Origin: JAXLQL01 sp046331625
GTDB taxonomy: Bacteria > Acidobacteriota > Terriglobia > Bryobacterales > Bryobacteraceae
Assembly (NCBI GenBank): GCA_046331625.1
Contig: JAXLQL010000018.1
Coordinates: 1 to 64,000, forward strand
Reading direction: 5' to 3'
DNA: 64,000 nucleotides
Part shown: piece after piece, positions 43,658 to 51,531 of the stretch
How positions within the stretch are numbered: position 1 is the first letter of the stretch
Layout of the letters: the number at the start of each line of letters is the position of its first letter
The notes under the pieces: model-generated
What the model saw: only the letters and a program-made list of their open reading frames with translations
Databases searched by the model: none
What the model was told of the DNA's origin: nothing
Position numbers and translations under genes: made by a program

Positions 43658-45301
43658 CTACGCGCGCGCGACGCGGCCGGCTTCGCCCACAGACTGCCCG
43701 CGCCGCCGTTCTTTCTGCTGGATCGCCGCTCCGATGAAGGCCTTGAACAGCGGATGCGGTTCCATCGGCTTCGACTTGAACTCGGGATGGAACTGGCAGC
43801 CGAGGAACCAAGGATGGTCCTCGATTTCGCAGATTTCCACGTACACGCCGTCGGGAGTCTGGCCGGTGAGCCGGAGCCCGTGCGCTTCGAGCACCTGCTG
43901 ATGCTCGCGGTTGAATTCGAAGCGGTGGCGGTGGCGCTCGCTGATCGCTTCGACGCCGTAGGCCGTGCGCGCGAAGCTTCCTTCGGCGAGTTCGCACGGA
44001 TAGGCGCCCAGGCGCATCGTGCCGCCGAGTTCATCGACACCGCGGAGTTCGCGCAGTTTGTAGATCACGCGATAGGGCGGGTCCGGATCAAACTCGGTGG
44101 AGTGGGCTCCGGCAAGGCCGCATACGTTGCGCGCGAACTCGATCACCAGCGTTTGCATGCCGAGACAGATGCCGAAGTAGGGCACCTTGTTCTCACGCGC
44201 AAAGCGGATCGCGTTGAGCATCCCTTCGATGCCGCGCTTGCCGAAACCGCCAGGCACCAGGATTCCGTCAAAGCGCTCGAGTTGCCGGCCGCAACTGGGC
44301 CAGTCCATGTCCGCCGCTTCGAGCCAGGTGAGCTTCACCTTGCGGTTGTGCGCGAGCCCGCCGTGCAGTAGCGCTTCTTTGAGGCTCTTGTAGGAGTCCT
44401 CGTACTCGACGTACTTGCCTACCACCGCGATCTCGACCGAGCCTTCGGGCTGCTTCAGGCGGCTGAGCATACTGGTCCAGCGGGTGAGATTGCGTTCGCC
44501 CGCGGGCTGCCGCAGGATCTTCAAAATGATTTCGTCCGTACGCTGCGCGGCGAGCTCGAGCGGAACTTCGTAGACGCTCTCCACGTCGCGTGCTTCGATG
44601 ACGGCCTCGGCATCCACGTCACAGAACAAGCCGATCTTCTCCTTCAGATCTTCGGGAAGTGGCTTTTCGCAACGGCACAGCAGCAGGTCAGGCTGGATAC
44701 CGATGGCGCGCAGTTCCTTCACGCTGTGCTGCGTGGGCTTGGTCTTCAACTCGTGCGCGGCGGCGATCCAGGGAACGAGCGTCACGTGAACGAAGCACGT
44801 GTTCTCGCGGCCAAGTTCGTGGCGCAACTGGCGAATGGCTTCGAGGAATGGCAGCGACTCGATATCGCCCACGGTGCCGCCGATTTCGACGATCACCACA
44901 TCCACGTCTTGCGAGACCTTCTTCACCGTGGCTTTGATTTCATTGGTGACGTGCGGGATCACCTGAACGGTCTTGCCCAGGTAGTCGCCGCGGCGCTCGC
45001 GGGCGATGATCTGCTCATAGAGCCTTCCCGAGGTCAAGTTGTTCGACTGGGTGAGATGCGCGTGCGTGAAGCGCTCATAGTGGCCCAGGTCGAGATCGGT
45101 TTCGGCGCCGTCGTCTGTAACGAAGACTTCGCCATGCTGGAACGGGCTCATCGTGCCCGGATCCACGTTGAGGTACGGGTCGAACTTCTGCAGCGTCACC
45201 TTCAGCCCGCGGCTTTCGAGCAGACATCCGATGGATGCGGCGGCGATCCCTTTCCCCAAGGAACTCACCACGCCTCCGGTCACAAAGATGTACTTCGCCA
45301 T
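43658..45301 (-). CDS. pyrG: CTP synthase
   Basis: Predicted 547 aa, the usual length. The synthetase domain has IFVTGGVVSSLGKGIAAASIG (P-loop), KFDPYLNVDPGTMSPFQHGEVFVTDDGAETDLDLGHYERF and EIGGTVGDIES. The glutaminase domain has the nucleophile Cys379 in FGICLGMQTLV, the same number as in E. coli, and HPEF near the end. It converts UTP to CTP with glutamine nitrogen. A GGGAGAGG ribosome site precedes the ATG. It lies 58 bp downstream of kdsB on the same strand, and its product is the co-substrate of KdsB. The last ~18 residues are a nonconserved basic tail. Confidence 0.98.
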   Translation of the reverse strand: MAKYIFVTGGVVSSLGKGIAAASIGCLLESRGLKVTLQKFDPYLNVDPGTMSPFQHGEVFVTDDGAETDLDLGHYERFTHAHLTQSNNLTSGRLYEQIIARERRGDYLGKTVQVIPHVTNEIKATVKKVSQDVDVVIVEIGGTVGDIESLPFLEAIRQLRHELGRENTCFVHVTLVPWIAAAHELKTKPTQHSVKELRAIGIQPDLLLCRCEKPLPEDLKEKIGLFCDVDAEAVIEARDVESVYEVPLELAAQRTDEIILKILRQPAGERNLTRWTSMLSRLKQPEGSVEIAVVGKYVEYEDSYKSLKEALLHGGLAHNRKVKLTWLEAADMDWPSCGRQLERFDGILVPGGFGKRGIEGMLNAIRFARENKVPYFGICLGMQTLVIEFARNVCGLAGAHSTEFDPDPPYRVIYKLRELRGVDELGGTMRLGAYPCELAEGSFARTAYGVEAISERHRHRFEFNREHQQVLEAHGLRLTGQTPDGVYVEICEIEDHPWFLGCQFHPEFKSKPMEPHPLFKAFIGAAIQQKERRRGQSVGEAGRVARA

Positions 45302-45359
45302 ATCCTCTCCCTCGAGACCGGCGCAACGGCCGGTCCGTCCACTAACAGCTCATCCACTA

Positions 45360-46103
45360 CTAGCGGCGCGCTACGGGGGCGCCTTGAAACAACTTCGAAA
45401 CCGTCTCTAGATCTTCGGGCGTGTCAACACCCAGCGACTCATATCGCGTTTCCACCACGCGAATGGGAAATCCGTTTTCGAGCGCGCGCAACTGCTCCAG
45501 GCACTCCGTCTTCTCGAGCGGCCCTACGGGCAGCGACGAGTAGCCGAGCAGAAAATCGCGGCGATAGACGTACAACCCGATGTGCTTGAAGTAGACCGCG
45601 CCTCCGGCACGATCGTAGGGAATCGGGTTACGGGAAAAATAGAGGGCGTTGCCGCCGATGCCGGTCACTACTTTCACCACGTTCGGGTTGGTGATCTCGT
45701 CGACATGCTCGATCCGCTTGGCGAGCGTTCCCATCGGCAGCGAGGGATCGTCGATCAGGCAGCGCGCGGCCGCGTCGATGGCTTCGGGATCAATGAGCGG
45801 CTCGTCGCCCTGGATGTTTACGATCAGCGTCGCGTTCACCGCGGCAGCCACCTCGGCCACGCGATCGGTCCCTGAAGGGTGATCGGAGCGCGTCATCCTT
45901 ACTTCAGCCCCAAACCTTCTGGCACAGGCTTCGATTCGCTCGTCGTCAGTGGCGACAATCACGCGGCCAAGCGTGCGCGCTTCGCACGAGCGCTCATAAA
46001 CATGTTGGAGGATGGGTTTGCCGGCGAGGGGGACAAGTGCCTTGCCCGGGAATCGGGAAGACTGGAACCGGGCGGGAATCACACCCAGAACACTGACTGG
46101 CAC
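45360..46103 (-). CDS. kdsB: 3-deoxy-manno-octulosonate cytidylyltransferase
   Basis: Predicted 247 aa with a GTG start. The family signature is near the N-terminus: VIPARFQSSRFPGKALVPLAGKPILQHVYE, followed by VATDDERI, GTDRVAE, NIQGDEPLI and a late HIGLYVYRRDFL. It activates KDO as CMP-KDO for lipopolysaccharide core assembly, so the organism makes a KDO-containing outer membrane. CTP supply from pyrG immediately downstream fits. A TATGAT box 5 nt before the GTG (46109-46114) suggests a leaderless transcript. Confidence 0.96.
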   Translation of the reverse strand: MPVSVLGVIPARFQSSRFPGKALVPLAGKPILQHVYERSCEARTLGRVIVATDDERIEACARRFGAEVRMTRSDHPSGTDRVAEVAAAVNATLIVNIQGDEPLIDPEAIDAAARCLIDDPSLPMGTLAKRIEHVDEITNPNVVKVVTGIGGNALYFSRNPIPYDRAGGAVYFKHIGLYVYRRDFLLGYSSLPVGPLEKTECLEQLRALENGFPIRVVETRYESLGVDTPEDLETVSKLFQGAPVARR

Positions 46104-46108
46104 GTTCG

Positions 46109-46114
46109 ATCATA
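46109..46114 (-). promoter_or_regulatory. Candidate -10 element (TATGAT) for kdsB
   Basis: On the minus strand TATGAT is followed by CGAAC and the GTG start, so transcription would begin close to the start codon. No Shine-Dalgarno is present. It lies in the divergent kdsB/lepA gap. Confidence 0.35.
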
Positions 46115-46150
46115 CCATGGATGTCCGGCTACCGAACTCGCTGTTGCGCG

Positions 46151-46175
46151 TCTGCGATAATCGGTCTGCGATAAT
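46151..46175 (+). promoter_or_regulatory. Tandem extended -10-like repeats upstream of lepA
   Basis: TCTGCGATAAT occurs at 46151-46161 and again at 46165-46175. Each contains TGCGATAAT, which resembles an extended -10 (TG-N-TATAAT). The second copy ends 23 nt before the lepA ATG. Two alternative promoters, or one duplicated, are possible. The gap between the divergent genes is 95 bp. Confidence 0.4.
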
Positions 46176-46198
46176 AAGGGAGTCCCCCCTTCTTCTTC

Positions 46199-48013
46199 AT
46201 GGATCCGGCGTTCATCCGCAATTTCTCTATCATTGCCCATATCGATCACGGAAAGTCGACCCTGGCTGACCGGTTGCTCGAAACCACCGGAGCGCTTTCG
46301 CAGCGCGAGATGATGGAGCAGGTGCTCGACTCGATGGACCTCGAGCGCGAGCGAGGTATCACCATCAAGGCTCACGCCGTGCGGCTGATGTACAAAGCCG
46401 ACGACGGACACGACTATCAACTCAACCTCATCGACACGCCGGGTCACGTGGACTTCACGTACGAAGTCTCGCGCTCGCTGCAATCGTGCGAAGGCGCGTT
46501 GCTCGTGGTGGATGCGTCGCAAGGCGTGGAAGCGCAGACGCTCGCCAATACGTATCTTGCCCTCAACTTCAATCACGAGTTGATTCCGGTGATCAACAAG
46601 ATCGACCTGCCTTCGGCCGAGCCGGACCGGATCAAGGAACAGATCGAGTCGCTGATCGGGCTCGATGCGGCGCATGCCGTGCTTGCGAGCGCGAAGCAAG
46701 GCGTTGGGATCAAAGACATCCTCGAGGCCGTGGTGCACTTGGTTCCGCCGCCGAAGGGGAATCCGGACGCGCCATTGCGCGCGCTGATCTTCGACTCGTG
46801 GTTCGATCCGTACCGCGGTGTGATCATGCTGATCCGCGTAGTGGACGGAAGGATAGCATTGGGGCAGAAGATTCGCCTCTGGTCGAACGGAAGCACATAT
46901 GAAGTAGAGGGTCTCGGGTTCCAGTCACCCAAGCCCGTGCCGCTTCCGGAACTGAGCGCGGGAGAAGTCGGCTACGTCTACGCGAACATCAAGACGGTTT
47001 CCGACGCGCGCGTGGGCGACACCGTTACCGATGACCGCAAGCCCGCGGCGGAGCCGCTTCCCGGTTTCGAGCCGATCAAGCCGATGGTGTTCGCGGGATT
47101 GTATCCGGTGGAGTCACACGAACACGGCATGCTTCGCGAGGCGCTGGAGAAGCTTCGCCTCAACGACAGCGCGTTGAATTTCGAACCAGAGAATTCGGTG
47201 GCGCTCGGCTTCGGATTTCGCTGCGGGTTCTTGGGACTGCTGCACCTCGAGATCGTACAGGAGCGCCTGGAGCGCGAGTTCAACATCGATCTCATTACCA
47301 CGGCGCCGGGCGTGCGGTACAAGGTCACGCTTCGGGGGGGGGAAGAAGTCGAGGTCGACAACCCGACACGGTTTCCGAATCCCGCCGACATCGAGAAGAT
47401 CGAGGAGCCGATCATCGAAGCCACGGTGATCACGCGCGAGGAGTTCATCGGCGAGATCCTCAAGCTGCTGGAAGAGAAGCGCGGGACGCAGAAGAAGTTC
47501 GAGTACATCGGCACGGGGCGCGTGCTGCTCACCTATGAGTTGCCGCTCAACGAAATCGTGCTCGATTTCTATGACCGCCTGAAGTCGGCTTCACGCGGGT
47601 ATGCGTCGCTCGACTATCACTTGGCCGGCTACCGTGTCTCGCCGATGGTCAAGCTCGACGTGCTGGTGGCGGGTGATCCGGTGGACGCGCTTTCGATGAT
47701 CGTGCACCGCGATTTCGCCTACGACCGTGGCAAAGCGCTCATCGAGCGATTGCGGAAACTGATCCCGCGGCAGATGTTCGAAGTGGCACTGCAGGCAGCG
47801 ATCGGCAGCAAGATCGTGGCACGAGAGAACATCCCGGCGATCCGCAAGAATGTTTTGGCAAAATGCTACGGCGGCGACATCACGCGCAAGAGGAAGCTGC
47901 TCGAGAAACAGAAGGAAGGCAAGCGCCGGATGAAGCGAGTGGGCCGCGTGGAGATTCCACAGGAGGCGTTCCTGGCCGTGCTCAAGGTCGGGTCCGGCGA
48001 CAGCGAGGAGTAG
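46199..48013 (+). CDS. lepA: Elongation factor 4 (LepA)
   Basis: Predicted 604 aa, near the usual length of about 600. GTPase motifs are clear: AHIDHGKSTLADRLL (G1), RGITIKAHAVRL (G2), LIDTPGHVDF (G3) and PVINKIDLPSA (G4). The LepA-specific C-terminal half includes LDFYDRLKSASRGYASLDYHLAGYR and the basic tail GGDITRKRKLLEKQKEGKRRMKRVG. It back-translocates or remodels stalled ribosomes. A run of nine G lies within the gene at 47334-47342 without disturbing the frame. Confidence 0.98.
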   Translation: MDPAFIRNFSIIAHIDHGKSTLADRLLETTGALSQREMMEQVLDSMDLERERGITIKAHAVRLMYKADDGHDYQLNLIDTPGHVDFTYEVSRSLQSCEGALLVVDASQGVEAQTLANTYLALNFNHELIPVINKIDLPSAEPDRIKEQIESLIGLDAAHAVLASAKQGVGIKDILEAVVHLVPPPKGNPDAPLRALIFDSWFDPYRGVIMLIRVVDGRIALGQKIRLWSNGSTYEVEGLGFQSPKPVPLPELSAGEVGYVYANIKTVSDARVGDTVTDDRKPAAEPLPGFEPIKPMVFAGLYPVESHEHGMLREALEKLRLNDSALNFEPENSVALGFGFRCGFLGLLHLEIVQERLEREFNIDLITTAPGVRYKVTLRGGEEVEVDNPTRFPNPADIEKIEEPIIEATVITREEFIGEILKLLEEKRGTQKKFEYIGTGRVLLTYELPLNEIVLDFYDRLKSASRGYASLDYHLAGYRVSPMVKLDVLVAGDPVDALSMIVHRDFAYDRGKALIERLRKLIPRQMFEVALQAAIGSKIVARENIPAIRKNVLAKCYGGDITRKRKLLEKQKEGKRRMKRVGRVEIPQEAFLAVLKVGSGDSEE

Positions 48014-48117
48014 GGCGCGGCGCTTCTGGAGGTCCATTTCGGACCGTTCGCGGCGCTCAGGTACGGGTACGAAGCGCCCGCTTGACTTCGATTCCGGCGA
48101 GTTCGATACTGGAGTTG

Positions 48118-48366
48118 ATGCAACTGAGTGGCAAGAACTCTCTGACCTTGGCGGACCTCAGCCACGGCCAGCAGGCCGAGGTCGCAGGCATCGAGTTGCC
48201 CGAAGACGTTGCTCGCAGGCTGATGGAACTCGGCTTCCTGCCGGGCGGTTCGGTCCGTGCGGGCCGTGCTGCTCCTGGCGGCGATCCGCGCGTCTTCGAA
48301 GTAGATGGTTCCGAGGTGGCGCTCCGCCGCGAGACCGCAATGCGCATCAGAATCAAACGGAGCTGA
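48118..48366 (+). CDS. feoA: FeoA ferrous iron transport accessory protein
   Basis: Predicted 82 aa from the ATG at 48118, preceded by GGAG. The SH3-like FeoA pattern is present: LADLSHGQQAEVAGIELPEDVARRLMELGFLPGGSVRAGRAAPGGDPRVFEVDGSEVALRRETAMRIRI, including the LxxLGxxPG motif. It is thought to regulate the FeoB GTPase. feoB begins 9 nt downstream. A FeoC gene is not present. No Fur box was recognised upstream. Confidence 0.92.
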   Translation: MQLSGKNSLTLADLSHGQQAEVAGIELPEDVARRLMELGFLPGGSVRAGRAAPGGDPRVFEVDGSEVALRRETAMRIRIKRS

Positions 48367-48375
48367 GGCTGTTTC

Positions 48376-50259
48376 ATGGAGCATTGCGGCGGCTCCGGAC
48401 CCGCCGGTAACGTCCAAATCGTCTCCCCGCCGTTTTTGCGCAAGCGCACGGTTGCGTTGGTGGGGCCGCCGAACTCCGGCAAGTCGACTCTGTTCAATCG
48501 CCTTACGGGCCTGCGCCAGAAGATCGCCAACTATCCTGGCGTGACGGTGGAGCACCACCTGGGACAGATGCAACTGAGTGGCGGAGGCGTAGTCGAACTG
48601 ATCGACTTGCCCGGCATCTACAGCATGGAGCCGCGCTCGGAAGACGAGCGCATCACGCGCGACGTGCTACTGGGCGCGATGAATGGCACACCCAAGCCCG
48701 ATGCGGTTTTGCTGATCCTGGATGCCACCAATCTCGGGCGGCACCTGATGCTCGCGGCGCCGATACTCGATATCGGACTTCCGACGCTCATCGTGCTCAA
48801 CATGGCCGACGATCTCGCCCGGCGCGGCGGCGAGATCGATACGCAGGAGCTCGCCGGCAAGCTCGGCGCCCCGGTGGTTCTTGCGAGTGCGGCGAAAGGG
48901 CAGGGCATCGAGCCGATTCAGGAATTTCTTCGCGGCGACCTCGGGTTGCCCAAGCCGGTGGAGCTTCCGGTTCTCAACAGCGTTCCGGCATGCCGCGCGT
49001 GGGCGGCGCGCGTGTCGTCGGGTTCGTATCATGCGCCAGCGCCACCATTGTGGAGCCGCCGGCTCGACGCGGTGTTCCTGCATCCGTTGTGGGGACCACT
49101 CGTGTTCCTAGTGGTGCTGGTGGCGGTGTTCCAGACCATCTTTTCGGTGGCGCCTCCGATCGGCGATGCGTTGGAAGCGGCCATCAACGCCGGCGGCACG
49201 TGGATCGCAACCCATTTGCCGGAAGGTCCGCTGAGAGGGTTGATCACGGAAGGCGTCATCGGGGGCGTGGGCAGCGTACTCGTGTTCCTGCCGCAGATCC
49301 TCGTGCTGTTTCTTTTCGTAGGGCTGCTGGAAGATTCGGGGTACCTGGCGCGCGCGGCGCTCATCGCGGACCGTACGATGGCGCGCGCGGGCTTGCAGGG
49401 CAAATCATTCATCCCGTTGCTGAGCGCGTACGCATGCGCGGTGCCGGCGATCATGGCGACACGGACGATCGAGAACAAGCGCGACCGAATCGCCACGATT
49501 CTCATCGCGCCGTTCATGACGTGCTCGGCGCGGCTGCAGGTCTACACGCTGATCATCTCCGCGTTCATTCCGGATCGCCAGCTTTTGGGACGCTTTTTCG
49601 GGACGCGCGCAGCAGCGTTGTTCGGGCTCTACCTGCTGGGATTCGTTGCGGCGGTTCTGACGGCGCGTCTGCTCAAGTCTTCGATCTTGAGGAGCGACCG
49701 TACGCCTTTCGTCATGGAACTCCCAGCCTATCGCTGGCCCACCTTCGAATCGCTGGGCCTGCGGCTGTTGGATCGGGCCAAGGCGTTTTTGTTTCGGGCC
49801 GGCACCGTGATCCTTGCCATTTCGGTGGCGCTGTGGGTATTGGCGCACGTTCCCACGCATGAAGGCAAGGCTCCCGAGATTCGCGATTCGGTTGCGGGAG
49901 CGATCGGCCGCGCCGTGGAGCCGATCATCTCGCCACTGGGTTTCAACTGGAAGATCGGGGTGGGGCTGATCACCAGCCTTGCCGCTCGCGAGGTGGTGAT
50001 CGGGACGCTGGGCACGCTCTACGGGATCGAGAACGCGAATCAGGAATCGGTAGGGTTGCAGAAGGCGCTGCAGGCGGACCTCTCGATGGGCGGAGCGGTG
50101 GCGCTGCTCATCTTCTTCGCGTTCGCGATGCAGTGTATGTCGACAGTGGCTGTGGTGCGGCGGGAGACCGGTGGGTGGCGGTGGCCGGCAATTCAGTTCG
50201 CGTATATGACAGGGCTGGCGTACGTGTGTGCGTTTGTGGCGAACCGGATCTTTGCGTAG
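48376..50259 (+). CDS. feoB: FeoB ferrous iron transporter
   Basis: Predicted 627 aa. The cytosolic G domain has G1 VGPPNSGKST (30-38), G2 region NYPGVTVE, G3 DLPG (77-80) and G4 NMAD (142-145). A short linker leads to the membrane channel, with the Gate motifs SAYACAVPAIMATR and ITSLAAREVVIGTLGTLYG and about eight hydrophobic segments. It imports Fe2+ across the inner membrane. The protein is shorter than E. coli FeoB (773 aa), mostly through a reduced helical linker and C-terminus. The gene is convergent with the esterase at 50615; three hairpin repeat units lie in the gap. Confidence 0.96.
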   Translation: MEHCGGSGPAGNVQIVSPPFLRKRTVALVGPPNSGKSTLFNRLTGLRQKIANYPGVTVEHHLGQMQLSGGGVVELIDLPGIYSMEPRSEDERITRDVLLGAMNGTPKPDAVLLILDATNLGRHLMLAAPILDIGLPTLIVLNMADDLARRGGEIDTQELAGKLGAPVVLASAAKGQGIEPIQEFLRGDLGLPKPVELPVLNSVPACRAWAARVSSGSYHAPAPPLWSRRLDAVFLHPLWGPLVFLVVLVAVFQTIFSVAPPIGDALEAAINAGGTWIATHLPEGPLRGLITEGVIGGVGSVLVFLPQILVLFLFVGLLEDSGYLARAALIADRTMARAGLQGKSFIPLLSAYACAVPAIMATRTIENKRDRIATILIAPFMTCSARLQVYTLIISAFIPDRQLLGRFFGTRAAALFGLYLLGFVAAVLTARLLKSSILRSDRTPFVMELPAYRWPTFESLGLRLLDRAKAFLFRAGTVILAISVALWVLAHVPTHEGKAPEIRDSVAGAIGRAVEPIISPLGFNWKIGVGLITSLAAREVVIGTLGTLYGIENANQESVGLQKALQADLSMGGAVALLIFFAFAMQCMSTVAVVRRETGGWRWPAIQFAYMTGLAYVCAFVANRIFA

Positions 50260-50303
50260 CTGCGCTGTGCGCAGATCGACTGCGTTCCGCGCAGACGAAC
50301 ATG

Positions 50304-50342
50304 GCGGGACTGAAGTCCCGCGCAGGCTGAAGCCTGCCCCAC
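50304..50342. repeat. Double-hairpin repeat unit
   Basis: GCGGGACTGAAGTCCCGC then GCAGGCTGAAGCCTGC and CCCAC, starting 45 bp after the feoB stop codon. First of three units in the feoB/esterase gap. Confidence 0.9.
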
Positions 50343-50405
50343 ATCGCGGCGGAGCCGCTATCGAGGATTGGAGCGTTTGTACGAGCGAATGGAGCCACAT
50401 CGGAA

Positions 50406-50447
50406 GCGGGACTGGAAGTCCCTCTGCGGGCTGAAAGCCCGCCCCAC
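50406..50447. repeat. Double-hairpin repeat unit with altered, still paired stems
   Basis: The first hairpin reads GGGACTGGAAGTCCC, with one extra base in the loop; the second reads GCGGGCT-GAA-AGCCCGC (50426-50442), where both stem sides changed together relative to the consensus. A TTCGC...GCGAA hairpin follows at about 50465-50480. Confidence 0.85.
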
Positions 50448-50511
50448 CAAACCGGGTCCAAAATCTTCGCGGCTGGCGAAGAATCTAGGAGCGAACATGC
50501 CCGCATCGGAA

Positions 50512-50554
50512 GCGGGCACTGAAGTGCCCGCCAGCACGCTGAAGCGTGCGCCAC
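50512..50554. repeat. Double-hairpin repeat unit with compensated stems
   Basis: Both stems differ from the consensus yet pair perfectly: GCGGGCAC-TGAA-GTGCCCGC (50512-50531) and GCACGC-TGAA-GCGTGC (50534-50549). A third hairpin CTTCGC-TGCC-GGCGAAG and the tail GAAGGATAGTAG follow up to about 50602. Confidence 0.85.
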
Positions 50555-50614
50555 ACTGGGACTGAAATCTTCGCTGCCGGCGAAGAAACGGAAGGATAGT
50601 AGTACAGTGGGATC

Positions 50615-51490
50615 TTATCGGCTGAGGACGCCTGCCAGGAATTCCTTCACCATTGGGACGATCGCGGGATCCTTCTCGAACCCGGTCCCGTGACCTCCGC
50701 CCTTCACCGTGTAGAGCCGCACGCGCACTCCTGCCTTGCGCAGAGCCTCTTCCAGGATCTCGCTCTGATGATGCGGGACGAGCGGATCCTGATCGCCATG
50801 CACGATCAGAAACGGCGGATCGTCTTTGGTGGCGTAAGTGGCTGGGTTGGCTCGCGCGACGGCCAGGTCATTTTCGCGAATCGGACCGCCCACCAACTGC
50901 GACTCGGGTGAGTCCGGCGCATCGTGCTTGAAGGGCGCGGCGGCGAGCGCGTGCGCGTCCATTTGAAGGAAGTCGGTGGGCCCGTAGTAATCGACCACTG
51001 CCTGCACTCGGCTGGACTGGCCGATGTTCTCGCCGATATCGAACTTGTCGCCCGCGGTTCCGAGCAGCGACACGAGGTGCCCGCCCGCCGAAGAACCCCA
51101 CGCGGCGAAGCGGGCGGGATCGAGCGAATAGTCGGCGGCGTGCGCGCGCAGCCAGCGGACGGCGGCCTTGCAGTCCTCGATCTGCGCCGAAAACTTGGCC
51201 ATGCTGCTCAGCCGGTACCCGAGCGAAGCGATGGCGTAGCCCTGATCTGCAATCAAACGTAACGGCAGAGGATTGTTTTTATCGCCGCCGATCCATGCGC
51301 CGCCGTGGATCCAGATCACCAGCGGCAGCTTGCCGGTCTTGGGCGGCAAGTAGAGGTCGAGCCGCTGGCGTGCGGGCGCGTTGGTGACGTAGGCGAGATC
51401 GCGATGGACCTTCCAGCCTTCGGGCACCGTGACCGGCGGGGCTTGCGCGAACATGGCTGCGGTGAACGCGGGGGCGAGCAGGAGGCGCAT
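50615..51490 (-). CDS. Secreted alpha/beta hydrolase (BD-FAE/carboxylesterase type)
   Basis: Predicted 291 aa with a signal peptide (MRLLLAPAFTAAMFAQ). The hormone-sensitive-lipase-like pattern is complete: HGGAW (62-66) for the oxyanion hole, nucleophile S134 in AAWGSSAGGH, the Asp in LIVHGDQDPLVPHHQ and the His in GGGHGTGF. YVTNAPARQRLDLYLPP at the start is typical of the BD-FAE subgroup, which includes bifunctional feruloyl/acetyl esterases on plant polysaccharides. A role in trimming plant polymer esters fits the GH127 and receptor genes elsewhere in the window. Confidence 0.9.
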   Translation of the reverse strand: MRLLLAPAFTAAMFAQAPPVTVPEGWKVHRDLAYVTNAPARQRLDLYLPPKTGKLPLVIWIHGGAWIGGDKNNPLPLRLIADQGYAIASLGYRLSSMAKFSAQIEDCKAAVRWLRAHAADYSLDPARFAAWGSSAGGHLVSLLGTAGDKFDIGENIGQSSRVQAVVDYYGPTDFLQMDAHALAAAPFKHDAPDSPESQLVGGPIRENDLAVARANPATYATKDDPPFLIVHGDQDPLVPHHQSEILEEALRKAGVRVRLYTVKGGGHGTGFEKDPAIVPMVKEFLAGVLSR

Positions 51491-51531
51491 GGGTAGATGT
51501 TATCGCGGACCCGCTGGCAGCGGGCGGCCGA

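Noticed and set aside
48117..48133. GATGCAACTGAGTGGC shared by the feoA start and an internal part of feoB (48568)
   Set aside because: Both encode MQLSG in ordinary coding context. There is no extension of the match beyond this word, so chance is likely.
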